This document shows, in pieces, positions 32,327 to 41,333 of a DNA stretch of 51,570 nt. The notes below the pieces were generated by a model that worked only from the letters and a program-made list of their open reading frames with translations, had not been told where the DNA came from and searched no databases. Location: the NCBI RefSeq assembly GCF_000586475.1, contig NZ_BAWJ01000021.1, positions 1 through 51,570 of the forward strand, written 5' to 3'. A program made the translations under genes and the position numbers. Positions within the stretch are counted from its first letter, which is position 1. Each line of letters begins with the position of its first letter. The stretch is from Psychrobacter sp. JCM 18903 (GTDB lineage Bacteria; Pseudomonadota; Gammaproteobacteria; Pseudomonadales; Moraxellaceae).

Positions 32327-33208
32327 ATGAATACTCTCGACAATAAAATAGTAGCGCCTATACCAGCACAAGGAACGCCAACTGCTAGTGGTGAATTAGA
32401 CGATTTATTGGCTTTGATGGCACGGCTACGTGTTGACTGTCCGTGGGATAAAAAGCAAACCAATCACAGCCTTATTCCTTATGCCATCGAAGAAGCCTAT
32501 GAGTTAGGCGAAGCGGTACAAAGCGATGACGATGAAGATATCAAAGGCGAGCTTGGTGATGTGCTACTGCAAGTGGTGTTTCATTGTCAGATGTATGCGG
32601 AGCAAGGTCGTTTTGGCATGAGCGATGTTATCACCACTTTACAAGAAAAGCTCATTCGTCGTCATCCACATGTGTTTGAGGCTGAAACCCTTGAAGATGA
32701 CACGGCGGTAAAAGCTCGTTGGGATGAGATTAAAGCAGAGGAGCAGCAAGCGCGCGCGGCACGAGGCAAACCAAAACGTCGTTTAGACAATACCAAAGCG
32801 GGCAGTGCGCTCATGCAAGCGCAAGATGTGCAAAAACAGGCGTCAAAGTTAGGGTTTGACTGGGAGGGCGTTAGCGGTGCTTTTGATAAGCTAGATGAAG
32901 AGGTTGCCGAGTTAAAGGCTGAATTGATAGATAAATCAAAAGATGCTGCTGAATATGACATAAGCAAAGCCAATATTAGCGATATTGAAAAAGAGCTGGG
33001 TGATTGTATGTTTGCGCTCGTCAATGTCGCCCGTAAACTCAATCTTGATGCAGAAGCAGCCACTTTAACGTGTGTGCATAAATTTAAATCACGTTTTGGT
33101 TATATTGAAGCGCAGTTAGCCGCGGCTGGTAAGTGTTTAGAAGACAGCGATATAACAGAGATGGATGCACTGTGGGAAGCGGCGAAACAACATGAACGAT
33201 CGTCATGA
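32327..33208 (+). CDS. mazG: Nucleoside triphosphate pyrophosphohydrolase
   Basis: Hydrolyses (d)NTPs to monophosphates plus pyrophosphate, a house-cleaning role also tied to (p)ppGpp control in other bacteria. 293 residues with two MazG domains: the first has LRVDCPWDKKQTNHSL and the metal-binding EExxE/ExxD pattern (EEAYELGEAV... GELGDVLLQVVFH); the second has LDEEVAELKAE and EKELGDCMFALVNVAR. The stop codon overlaps the next start (ATGA), so the ComEA-like gene is coupled to it. Confidence 0.94.
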   Translation: MNTLDNKIVAPIPAQGTPTASGELDDLLALMARLRVDCPWDKKQTNHSLIPYAIEEAYELGEAVQSDDDEDIKGELGDVLLQVVFHCQMYAEQGRFGMSDVITTLQEKLIRRHPHVFEAETLEDDTAVKARWDEIKAEEQQARAARGKPKRRLDNTKAGSALMQAQDVQKQASKLGFDWEGVSGAFDKLDEEVAELKAELIDKSKDAAEYDISKANISDIEKELGDCMFALVNVARKLNLDAEAATLTCVHKFKSRFGYIEAQLAAAGKCLEDSDITEMDALWEAAKQHERSS

Positions 33209-33579
33209 ACGCTTATCATAAGACCTCGTTTGTTAGCTTGATCAATATGGCTGTTTTCAGTCTAATATTGGCGGTTTTTATGTTGAACAGTGTTCAAGCT
33301 GCGCCTTGTTTTGATAATCCTCAAAGGGCTTATGAATATCTATTGGCGCAAGAAAGTGCCAAAATACAGGTACGTGACCAAGCCACTGTAAATATCAATC
33401 GTGCTAGTGAAGGCGAGCTCGTTTCATTAAACGGTATCGGCAGCAGCAAAGCCCAAGCGATTATTTTATATCGTGAGATGTTTGGTGATTTTAAGACAGT
33501 GGATGAGTTAGCAAAGGTCAAAGGTATTGGTGCAAAAACGGTTGAGAAAAATCGAGGACGTTTACGCGTACAAGATTAA
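33205..33579 (+). CDS. ComEA-like helix-hairpin-helix protein
   Basis: 124 residues. The N-terminus is hydrophobic (about 8-32, ending SVQAAPC), a signal peptide or membrane anchor. Residues about 60-124 form a double helix-hairpin-helix: VNINRASEGELVSLNGIGSSKAQAIILYR and LAKVKGIGAKTVEKNRGRL. Such exported HhH proteins bind DNA non-specifically in the periplasm; ComEA does so in natural transformation, a trait known in Moraxellaceae. Its start overlaps the mazG stop by four bases. Whether it is the functional ComEA of this strain cannot be told from sequence. Confidence 0.82.
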   Translation: MNAYHKTSFVSLINMAVFSLILAVFMLNSVQAAPCFDNPQRAYEYLLAQESAKIQVRDQATVNINRASEGELVSLNGIGSSKAQAIILYREMFGDFKTVDELAKVKGIGAKTVEKNRGRLRVQD

Positions 33580-33745
33580 GGGCAGTATTTTGCTTTAATT
33601 AACCCCAATATTGACAAAATAGCACGTAAGTATCAGTCATAACACACCTACTAGGCGCAAAATTTGTTAAACTAGCAGGTACATCCGCCTGATAAACGCT
33701 GTGTTCATCAGGGGTGGTTAAAGAATACCGGCGAGGAGTAGATGC

Positions 33746-36025
33746 ATGGCCGAGCGTGCCGCCAAGCAGTTAGAACTGAATAAATCTGAATTACCCAATT
33801 CCATTACTGAAGTGATTGCCACCTTAAACCGAGCTGGGTTTGATGCCTATATCGTCGGTGGCGGCGTGCGTGATACCTTATTGGGTTTACGTCCAAAAGA
33901 CTTTGACGCTGTCACCGATGCCAAGCCGCATGAGATCAAAGATGTCTTTGGAAAGCGCTGCCGCATTATCGGTCGCCGCTTTCAGTTGGCGCACGTGTAT
34001 TCAGGCCGTGAGTTGATTGAGGTTGCTACCTTCCGTGGTCCACCAACCAATGATGCTAATACCAATCAAGACGGTATGATCCTGCGTGATAATGTTTGGG
34101 GTGATATCAAACAAGACTTCTCTCGTCGTGATTTTTCTATTAATGCGCTTTATTATCAACCGCTTAAAGGTGTGGTTCATGATTTTTGCGGTGCGCTTGA
34201 CGACATTGATAATAAAATCATTCGTCTGCTCGGCCATGCGCCAGTGCGTATCGAAGAAGATCCAGTACGTTTGTTGCGTGCTTTACGTTTCAAAGCCAAG
34301 CTCGGTTTTGAGTTTGATGACGAGTTAGCCGATCAGTTTCATGATGGCAATTGGGCATTGCTTGAGCAAATATCACCGCATCGTCTCTATGATGAAACCC
34401 AAAAAATGTTTACTGGTGGTTATCTGGTGCCATTATTGCCGCTATTGTTTGAGTCGGGGGCGATTGATAGCTTAATTATCTACCCACCATCTGAGCCAAG
34501 TGCACTGGTCAATCAAGTCGCTATTAATACCGACAAACGTATTGCTGCGGGCAAAAGTATCAATCCGGCGTTCTTTTATGCTGCGCTATTATGGGAAAAC
34601 TATCTGCATCAGTTGGCAAAAGCCAAGAAGCGCAATATGCCGTTTGCTGAAGCGCAAATGCACGCCGCTGGTAAAGTGATTGATCGTCAACGTATCAAGA
34701 CCGCGATTCCTAAATTTGCAGAGCAGTTTATCCGTGATATCTGGATATTGCAGCCAAGACTTGCAGCCCCGCGTAGCAAACAAATCGTCCAGCTCTCTGA
34801 GCATCCACGCTTTCGCGCAGGTTTTGACTTTTTGTTATTGCGTGAGCAATGCGGTGACGCTGAGCATCCGTTATCAGAGTCGACCAATGGTATGGGCGAT
34901 TGGTGGCAGACCTATCAGACATTGTCTGAACGAGAGCAGCAGCAAGCCATTGATGATTTTGATGAAAATATTCGTCTCGGTGCCTATAAAAAAGGGCAAC
35001 AAGCGCAGCGTGGTCGTGGGCGTAATCGTCAAAATTCAGAGTCAAATAGCATCGATCACTCAATATCTCATCAAAAAAATACCAAGCACAGCAAAGCCAA
35101 TGATACTGCTGAGCAGGGTAGGAATGATCAGAATATGGTAAATGACCCGTCAAATATTCCAGCACGCCGTCGCCGCGCTGTCAGTCAATCAGCCTCTGTT
35201 AAGCAATCTGGTGGCAATAACAACAAGCACTATGAATCGCAGCAAGTAAGTCAAGACAGCCATGAGCTTGCTCAGTTACGACAGCTATCCCTTGCCAATA
35301 GCAGTAACCAAGCGGCAAATAAACGCCATCATTCCAAGCCTGCACCACTCTTTGTAATTGAGCACGAAAAAGTTGTGCCACCATTGCAGAAGCAGCTATC
35401 AAATGGTGATAAACCTGATAGTCGTCAAGGGGCTGCGCAGAAAAAACCTGTCCATAAGAGTGTATCGGCTGAGAAAGCGCTAAAAAATCAGGATATCAGT
35501 TCTGATGCCAACTCTTATAGTAGTAAGGCTGACAGTAAACCTGATCGCTCAAATCAAGCTCAGCAGCCAAAAGCAACACAGTCAGAGGTTATGCCTTCAT
35601 CTGTGGCTCGCTCGGTAGCAAGATCGCCAGCGCTCGTCAGTATGAATAATGAGCCGATACCGCATAAGCGTCGCCGTCGTCAGCCGAGTGTAGATAGTAT
35701 AAATCTTGCTAGTAATACAGAGACGCAAGTAACGACTAACAACGACGTTAAAGCTGTAGCAAAGTATGCAAAAAAAGTACCTAAGCCAGCAGCCCAGCCT
35801 ACTGATAAAACAGATGTTCCGGCTAAAAAAACGGTTGAGCGCGAAAAAGTGACGAAGGTTACGACACCTGCAAGCGCTAAAAAACCAGCCAAAACGACAG
35901 AAGCAAAGTCTGTTAAAACCAGCCAAGCTGCTAACGGCAATGTTGGTATGAGTAGTGTGAATGACAATAAAGGTCCTGTCCCATCGAAACGTCGCCGTCG
36001 CCAACCTAGTACTGACAATGTCTAA
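33746..36025 (+). CDS. pcnB: Poly(A) polymerase I with long disordered tail
   Basis: Adds poly(A) tails to RNA 3' ends, promoting decay, including that of plasmid antisense RNAs. GAGGAG lies 8 bases before the ATG. Residues about 18-440 carry the nucleotidyltransferase core: AYIVGGGVRDTLLGLRPKDFDAVTDA with the GG and DxD residues, RRDFSINALYY, and RIEEDPVRLLRALRFKAKLGF. From about 440 to 759 the sequence is low-complexity, rich in Gln, Ser, Lys and Asn, with a basic RRRR patch at about 474 and two near-identical KRRRRQPS motifs at about 641 and the extreme C-terminus. E. coli PcnB is about 465 residues, so this tail is a large extension. folK starts within the last codons. Confidence 0.95.
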   Translation: MAERAAKQLELNKSELPNSITEVIATLNRAGFDAYIVGGGVRDTLLGLRPKDFDAVTDAKPHEIKDVFGKRCRIIGRRFQLAHVYSGRELIEVATFRGPPTNDANTNQDGMILRDNVWGDIKQDFSRRDFSINALYYQPLKGVVHDFCGALDDIDNKIIRLLGHAPVRIEEDPVRLLRALRFKAKLGFEFDDELADQFHDGNWALLEQISPHRLYDETQKMFTGGYLVPLLPLLFESGAIDSLIIYPPSEPSALVNQVAINTDKRIAAGKSINPAFFYAALLWENYLHQLAKAKKRNMPFAEAQMHAAGKVIDRQRIKTAIPKFAEQFIRDIWILQPRLAAPRSKQIVQLSEHPRFRAGFDFLLLREQCGDAEHPLSESTNGMGDWWQTYQTLSEREQQQAIDDFDENIRLGAYKKGQQAQRGRGRNRQNSESNSIDHSISHQKNTKHSKANDTAEQGRNDQNMVNDPSNIPARRRRAVSQSASVKQSGGNNNKHYESQQVSQDSHELAQLRQLSLANSSNQAANKRHHSKPAPLFVIEHEKVVPPLQKQLSNGDKPDSRQGAAQKKPVHKSVSAEKALKNQDISSDANSYSSKADSKPDRSNQAQQPKATQSEVMPSSVARSVARSPALVSMNNEPIPHKRRRRQPSVDSINLASNTETQVTTNNDVKAVAKYAKKVPKPAAQPTDKTDVPAKKTVEREKVTKVTTPASAKKPAKTTEAKSVKTSQAANGNVGMSSVNDNKGPVPSKRRRRQPSTDNV

Positions 36026-36538
36026 TATTACTAATGATGCGGGCAACGCGAATTGGGTAACCTGCTACGTAGGTTTGGGTAGCAATTTGTCTAACGACTT
36101 GGGTTCACCAGTAGAACATTTGCAGCAGGCAATCGCAGCGATGCAAGAGCATAATCAAATACGTGCGGTTCGTGTTTCTTCGTTTTACGCTTCAGCGCCT
36201 ATGGGGCCGCAAGATCAGCCTGATTTTGTTAATGCCGTCGCTGGGTTTGAGACGATATTGCCGCCTTTTGAGTTGCTTGCCTACTGTCAACAGTTAGAAA
36301 AAGAGGCTAAGCGTGCACGAATACGGCGTTGGGGTGAGCGTAGTTGGATGTCGATATTTTGTTATACGGTGAGGCGCAAATCACTGAGCCACAATTAACT
36401 GTACCGCACGCTGGATTGTTTGAGCGTAATTTTGTCTTATTACCACTGCGAGAGTTAACCCCAGCGCTTATCATTGCTGGCAAATCGATAGATGACTATC
36501 CGCCTAGCAAAGATTGGACAGGCTTAAAACTACTGTAA
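36018..36538 (+). CDS. folK: 7,8-dihydro-6-hydroxymethylpterin pyrophosphokinase (one-base frame break)
   Basis: Transfers pyrophosphate from ATP to hydroxymethyl-dihydropterin in folate synthesis. The start at 36018 (MSNITNDAG) overlaps the pcnB end by eight bases. YVGLGSNLSNDLGSPVEHLQQA and SSFYASAPMGPQDQPDFVNAVA are diagnostic. The frame is lost near 36344; adding one T (AGT-TTG-GAT) restores the signature RSLDVDILLYGE, then VPHAGLFERNFVLLPLRELTP. The repaired protein is 173 residues, the usual size. The pcnB-folK-panB-panC order is common in gammaproteobacteria and supports the call. Confidence 0.93.
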
Positions 36539-36549
36539 CCAATCTATTA

Positions 36550-36578
36550 TAAAAGAGTGACAGCGTTCACCTCTTTTA
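36550..36578 (+). terminator. Hairpin after folK
   Basis: Arms AAAAGAG-TGA and TCAC-CTCTTTT with a short loop. The T-run is part of the arm (TTTT), so strength is moderate. It separates folK from panB. Confidence 0.5.
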
Positions 36579-36687
36579 AGGTAAATCACCTATACCAAAC
36601 GATTGCTAAAATTTTTGATCACAATCAGAATAATAGCTAGAGACAGCTAAAGGTACTAAAAGGTACTAAAGGTTAATCGAGGATCAT

Positions 36688-37488
36688 ATGACGACGTTAT
36701 CTACTTTAAAAAAGTTTAAAAAAGACGGCACCAAGTTCACTTGCTTAACGTGCTATGACTCGATGTTCGCACGCATGATGGAAAAAGCAGAGATTGATAC
36801 CATTTTAATCGGTGATAGCTTGGGCATGGTGGTGCAGGGTCATGATTCTACGTTGCCTGTTACGGTCGATGATATGGCTTATCATACAGCCAATATTGCC
36901 CGTAGCAATAAACACGCGCTGATTTTGGCTGACCTACCATTCATGAGCTATGTCACCCTACCAGAAGCGGTTGCCAATAGTCGTCAGCTGATGCAGGCGG
37001 GCGCGCATGTGATTAAGATTGAAGGCGGTAGTGAGCTTTGCGATTTAATCACGACTTTGGCGCAAGCAGGGACGCCTACTTGTGTGCATTTAGGATTAAC
37101 ACCGCAATCAGTCAATGTGTTTGGTGGTTATAAAATCCAAGGTCGTGGTGACGAAGCGGCTGATAAATTGCTTGCTGATGCGAAAGCAGTCGTTGCGGCA
37201 GGTGCTGCGCTGCTAGTGTTAGAGTGCGTACCTGCTGAGCTTGCAAAAGCAGTGACGGAAGCCGTCGCAGTACCAGTTATTGGGATTGGTGCTGGTGCGG
37301 ATACGGATGGTCAAGTGTTGGTCATGCATGACATGCTAGGTATGGCACACGGCCGTGTCCCGCGCTTTATTCATGACTTTTTGACCGATGAGCGTAATAG
37401 CGCGCACAGTATCGAAGGCGCATTTGCCCTTTACCAGCAGTCAGTACGTGAAGGCAGCTTCCCAACCGAGCAGCACCAGTTTAGCTAA
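36688..37488 (+). CDS. panB: 3-methyl-2-oxobutanoate hydroxymethyltransferase
   Basis: First committed step of pantothenate synthesis: adds a hydroxymethyl group to 2-oxoisovalerate. 266 residues, complete, with GAGGA before the ATG. CLTCYDSMFARMMEKAEIDTILIGDSLGMVVQGHDSTLPVT holds the metal and substrate site, then HVIKIEGG, the catalytic-base Glu in VLECVP, and PVIGIGAG. panC follows after 41 bases. Confidence 0.97.
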   Translation: MTTLSTLKKFKKDGTKFTCLTCYDSMFARMMEKAEIDTILIGDSLGMVVQGHDSTLPVTVDDMAYHTANIARSNKHALILADLPFMSYVTLPEAVANSRQLMQAGAHVIKIEGGSELCDLITTLAQAGTPTCVHLGLTPQSVNVFGGYKIQGRGDEAADKLLADAKAVVAAGAALLVLECVPAELAKAVTEAVAVPVIGIGAGADTDGQVLVMHDMLGMAHGRVPRFIHDFLTDERNSAHSIEGAFALYQQSVREGSFPTEQHQFS

Positions 37489-37529
37489 CATTTTAGTTTT
37501 TACGATTATCAGTAGAAGAATAGTTAACC

Positions 37530-38438
37530 ATGCCAATCATTCATCATCACATCTCCGCATTGCGTACGGCCTTACAGTCTTATCGTGGACAAAAAACTGA
37601 CAATCAAGATGGCCCACAGCGCATCGCTTTAGTGCCAACGATGGGCAATCTGCATGCCGGTCATCTTGAATTAGTAAAAATAGCCAAGCAATATGCTGAT
37701 ATCGTGGTGGTTAGTATTTTTGTCAACCCTACTCAATTTGGCGCGGGAGAGGATTTTGATAGTTATCCTCGCACGCTTGATGAGGATGTCGCTAAGCTAG
37801 CAACGGTCGATACTGATTATGTGTTTGCGCCCAGTATTGACGAGATGTACCCAGTCTTACCGCCACCGACCTCCGTTCTCGCGGGAGCTATTACCACTCA
37901 ATTATGTGGTCAATCACGCCCTGGGCATTTTGACGGTGTTGGTATTGTCGTCTCTAAACTGTTCAATATTGTACAACCGGATATGGCTATTTTTGGACAA
38001 AAAGACTATCAACAATTAGCGATTATTAAGCAATTGGTACGTGATTTAAGTTATCCCATTGAAATTATAGGGGCACCTATTGTCCGCGCTGCAGATGGTT
38101 TGGCGCTCTCATCGCGTAACCAATATTTAAGTGCCACTGAACGTGAGGTAGCACCTGTTATCCATCAAGCGCTACAATATTTAGCAAAGCAGTTAGAAAA
38201 AGGCGAACAGAGCCAACAAGCTGTTCAGTCGTTGCTAGCAGAAACGCATCAGTATATTACGGATGCTGGCTTCATTATTGATTATTTAGACATTAAAACC
38301 GATACACTAGAGTCACTCACTAATAATACTGTAACTTTTAATGCAGAAAATAAGAGTTTGATGATTTTAGTCGCTGCTTGGCTAGGACGTGCACGTTTGT
38401 TAGACAATCAATTGGTGACGGTGGATCAATCGTTGTGA
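37530..38438 (+). CDS. panC: Pantoate-beta-alanine ligase
   Basis: Joins pantoate and beta-alanine with ATP to give pantothenate. 302 residues, complete. The nucleotide-binding VPTMGNLHAGHLELVKIA (HxGH-type motif), VSIFVNPTQFGAGEDFDSYPRT, FGQKDYQQLAIIKQLVRDL and ALSSRNQYLS are all family signatures. It is co-transcribed with panB. Confidence 0.97.
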   Translation: MPIIHHHISALRTALQSYRGQKTDNQDGPQRIALVPTMGNLHAGHLELVKIAKQYADIVVVSIFVNPTQFGAGEDFDSYPRTLDEDVAKLATVDTDYVFAPSIDEMYPVLPPPTSVLAGAITTQLCGQSRPGHFDGVGIVVSKLFNIVQPDMAIFGQKDYQQLAIIKQLVRDLSYPIEIIGAPIVRAADGLALSSRNQYLSATEREVAPVIHQALQYLAKQLEKGEQSQQAVQSLLAETHQYITDAGFIIDYLDIKTDTLESLTNNTVTFNAENKSLMILVAAWLGRARLLDNQLVTVDQSL

Positions 38439-38480
38439 CATAGTAATTTGCAGGATGCAATGGACTAGAATGGGTGAATC

Positions 38481-39446
38481 ATGGATGTGAGTCAGGGTGA
38501 AAATAACAGTCAATCTGAGCAGGCAGCGTGTAAAATAGCAACCGATAAGCTCAGTATCCTAGTGGTATCAGGGCGTTCAGGCTCAGGTAAAACCTCAGTA
38601 TTAAATATCTTAGAAGATTTAGGATATTATTCTATTGATAACTTACCGTTATCCTTATTGCCGGATGCTGCGCATAAATTGGTCAATGAAAGTGGGATTC
38701 GTCGTATTGCGCTTGGTGTTGATATTCGAACACCGCGAGCGGATCTATCCAACTTTGCAGAGATGCATGCATCCCTAAAAAAAACATACGGGGCGCATGC
38801 GGTCAAAGTGGTGTATGTGACCGCGCAAGAAAGCACTTTGATAGCACGTTTTAATGCGACACGCCGCGTACATCCGCTGATGTCGCAGGATATCGATAGT
38901 GATAATGCTAAGCATATTGCTTTTAATCTACCTGCCGCGATTAAAAAAGAAGTGGAGCTGTTAGAGCCTATCGCAGGTCATGCCGATATCAGAATTGATA
39001 CCAGCAATTTGAATATTCATCAATTGAAAGACAGCTTGCGTGAACATGTCGGCGTGGACAATCAGATTGTGATTAATCTGCTGTCTTTTGGCTTTAAATA
39101 TGGCAGTCCTATTGATGCAGATTTTGTCTTTGATGTAAGAATTTTACCGAATCCGCATTGGAACCCTGAATTGCGTACTTCGACAGGTCTAGACACGGAA
39201 GTTGCTGCATTCTTTGCCGACTATCCAGAAGTGGCTGAGATGACAGATGATATAGATAAGTTTTTAACCCGTTGGTTGCCCGAATTTTTACACAATAATC
39301 GCCATACAGTGACAGTGGCTATTGGCTGTACTGGTGGTAAGCATCGTTCAGTATTCATCACCGATAATTTACAACGTCGTCTTGCCGATGTTATGCCGCA
39401 AAGTATAAAAGTGCTGGCGAAACATCGTGAAAAAAATCGTTGGTAG
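38481..39446 (+). CDS. rapZ: RNase adapter / nucleotide-binding protein RapZ
   Basis: P-loop protein; in E. coli RapZ delivers the GlmZ small RNA to RNase E and so controls GlmS and amino-sugar supply. 321 residues. The Walker A GRSGSGKT at residues 31-38 is followed by LEDLGYYSIDNLP; RRVHPL and the C-terminal FGFKYGSPIDADFVFDVRILPNP and IGCTGGKHRSVF regions are family signatures. In many bacteria it follows ptsN; here it sits between panC and yjgA. Whether it works through GlmZ in this organism is unknown. Confidence 0.94.
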   Translation: MDVSQGENNSQSEQAACKIATDKLSILVVSGRSGSGKTSVLNILEDLGYYSIDNLPLSLLPDAAHKLVNESGIRRIALGVDIRTPRADLSNFAEMHASLKKTYGAHAVKVVYVTAQESTLIARFNATRRVHPLMSQDIDSDNAKHIAFNLPAAIKKEVELLEPIAGHADIRIDTSNLNIHQLKDSLREHVGVDNQIVINLLSFGFKYGSPIDADFVFDVRILPNPHWNPELRTSTGLDTEVAAFFADYPEVAEMTDDIDKFLTRWLPEFLHNNRHTVTVAIGCTGGKHRSVFITDNLQRRLADVMPQSIKVLAKHREKNRW

Positions 39447-39461
39447 TTATTGGTAAACACT

Positions 39462-39510
39462 GGGGCATATCTTCATTTTTATTACTATTCTTAAAATGAG
39501 GACATGCCCC
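39462..39510. repeat. Palindromic element between rapZ and yjgA
   Basis: An 18-base inverted repeat: GGGGCATATCTTCATTTT against AAAATGAGGACATGCCCC, with two mismatched pairs. The right arm shares AAAATGAGGACA with the palindrome at 45699-45748. It may act as a terminator for rapZ, but no long T-run follows. Confidence 0.65.
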
Positions 39511-39546
39511 TGTTAATTTTATTATTTATTATTTTGGAAAGCTTTT

Positions 39547-40065
39547 ATGATTGACTGGAAAGAACAGGATATGCGCGTCTCGCGCACTGAACTCAAAAAG
39601 GCCCATGAGCGCTTGCAGAAGTTGTCGATACCACTTGCCAGCTTATCGAAAAAGCAACTCAAAAATCTGCCAGCCAGTGACTATTTTATGGCAGAACTCA
39701 TGGCATTGGCCGATATCACCAGCGCTAATGCTCGTATTCGCCAAACCAAGCGCGTTGGTAAGCTGATTAGTGAAGAAAACCGCCACGAATTGGTAAAAGC
39801 ATTATTTGATGCGTTTTTCCCTAAAGAGCAGGTCTCAAAAATAGAAAGTTGGTTTGAGCGTTTAAATATTAATGATGAAGGGACGCTTAAGCAGTTCGTT
39901 AAACAATACCAAGCATCTGAACAAAATAGTATGTATCAATTACTGTTATGGATTGAGTACGCCAAACATACCCAAGATGATGAGCTGATGGCAGAGTCTA
40001 AAGCAGATTTAGCCAGTTATATTCGTGAAGTCACTATTTTGTCGCAATTGAAAAAAGAAAAGTAA
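39547..40065 (+). CDS. darP: Ribosome-associated protein YjgA/DarP (DUF615)
   Basis: 172-residue basic helical protein. E. coli YjgA/DarP binds late 50S precursors and helps assembly of the peptidyl-transferase centre. Family features seen here: RVSRTELKKAHERLQKLSIPLASLSKKQL near the N-terminus, and TSANARIRQTKRVGKLISEEN (about 58-80). The frame is intact and ends in a convergent terminator shared with dsbA. Confidence 0.9.
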   Translation: MIDWKEQDMRVSRTELKKAHERLQKLSIPLASLSKKQLKNLPASDYFMAELMALADITSANARIRQTKRVGKLISEENRHELVKALFDAFFPKEQVSKIESWFERLNINDEGTLKQFVKQYQASEQNSMYQLLLWIEYAKHTQDDELMAESKADLASYIREVTILSQLKKEK

Positions 40066-40142
40066 TAAGATGATAGTGGCTAAATAACTTTGACCACTAT
40101 TTATACAATATCTCCACTTATAAATTAATTTAGTCTGCAAAT

Positions 40143-40177
40143 AAAAAAAGCCAATCATCAAGTGATTGCTTTTTTAT
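40143..40177. terminator. Bidirectional terminator between yjgA and dsbA
   Basis: AAAAAAAGCCAATCA pairs with TGATTGCTTTTTT around a five-base loop (one mismatch), giving a T-run on both strands, between two convergent genes. Confidence 0.85.
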
Positions 40178-40265
40178 GGGTAAGAGCATTTAGGTACAAA
40201 TGACACTTATAGATAAATGCTAGTCCCTAATTTATAACGGTACTTAATTTATATTAGTACTTAAC

Positions 40266-40886
40266 TTATTTCTTTTCAGCACGTACTTTGTCAACCAAAT
40301 AGTCAACGACTTTAGGTACAGTAGCACTTTCACCAGTTACAACGTATTTGCCTTGCACGACGACTGCTGGCACACCAGAGAGCTGATAACGCTTAGCGCC
40401 TGCTTGTGAACGACCAATTTTCGTACCAACGGCGAATGAATTATAAAGGCTATTGAATTTCTTCTCATTAACGCCTTTCGATGCATACCATTTGCTTAAT
40501 GATGATTGGTCAAAGATTTTCTTACCATCTTTGTGAATGGCATCAAATAGCGCATCATGAGTCTTGTCTTCAAACCCTAGCAGCTGAGCGGCATAGAAAC
40601 CACGAGCGTTGGCTTCCCAGACAGGGTTAAGCGCTGCTGGCGTTTTGAAAAAGGCAACGTCTTTGTCTTTGTTTTTAGCCCATTTTTCCATATGTGGGTT
40701 AAGAACGTTACAATGCGGGCAACCATACCAAAAAAACTCACGAACAATGATAGCATCACCGCTGATTTTTTCTGGATTGTCTAGCACGCGATAGTCTTTT
40801 CCGGCGACATAGTCGGCAGCTTGTGCGCCCATAGTGGCAAGTCCAATGGCCATGGCCAGACCAGTCAGTGTGATGACACGTTTCAT
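40266..40886 (-). CDS. dsbA: Thiol:disulfide interchange protein DsbA
   Basis: Periplasmic oxidase that introduces disulfides into exported proteins. 206 residues. A signal peptide spans residues 1-23 (ending MGAQA, cleavage before ADY). The thioredoxin fold carries Cys56 and Cys59 in FFWYGCPHC, the classical CPHC active site, and the cis-Pro loop in SGVPAVVVQGKYVV. AAGGA precedes the ATG. About 450 noncoding bases follow upstream. Confidence 0.96.
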   Translation of the reverse strand: MKRVITLTGLAMAIGLATMGAQAADYVAGKDYRVLDNPEKISGDAIIVREFFWYGCPHCNVLNPHMEKWAKNKDKDVAFFKTPAALNPVWEANARGFYAAQLLGFEDKTHDALFDAIHKDGKKIFDQSSLSKWYASKGVNEKKFNSLYNSFAVGTKIGRSQAGAKRYQLSGVPAVVVQGKYVVTGESATVPKVVDYLVDKVRAEKK

Positions 40887-41333
40887 ACTTTATCCTTGAG
40901 GTGTGAAAACTTAGGGTTTGTTGAAATGTTTTAGTATCGTATGGTTTTGGGTATAGCGCACAGGTTTTTAAAGTGCCCAAACGAGACAGCGTCGAGTATA
41001 ATCGAACTATAGTGACGTATCGACTATAATAACGTAAAACATAGTTGCTTGTGAATCCGATTCTTAACTAATGGTTGTAAAGCTGTGAGCCATTATTTAA
41101 GGCTTATTTCACCGCGTTTTTTGGAATTTTTTAGCATTTTATTATTTAGATTTTAAGCTGTTTGAGGCATCTATCATCTAAAAAACGGTACAGAAAGTAT
41201 GAACGTTTGCTAAGAGCATTCACAATCGGTGACGATGTACTCACGACAAAGCTGCCGCTCTCATGCTAATATTAGGTACATAATTGTGCACTGTATATGA
41301 TTATAACGATAATGACAATAAAGGAAAAATGCA
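40887..41333. other. Divergent intergenic region dsbA-ubiG
   Basis: About 450 bases holding the upstream regions of both divergent genes. No conserved gene or clear repeat seen. A small open frame at 40756-40980 on the minus strand is mostly a shadow of dsbA. Confidence 0.5.

Noticed and set aside
34589..36046. Several open frames of 70-150 codons opposite pcnB
   Set aside because: They mirror the low-complexity tail of pcnB and change frame repeatedly; no start signals or homology.
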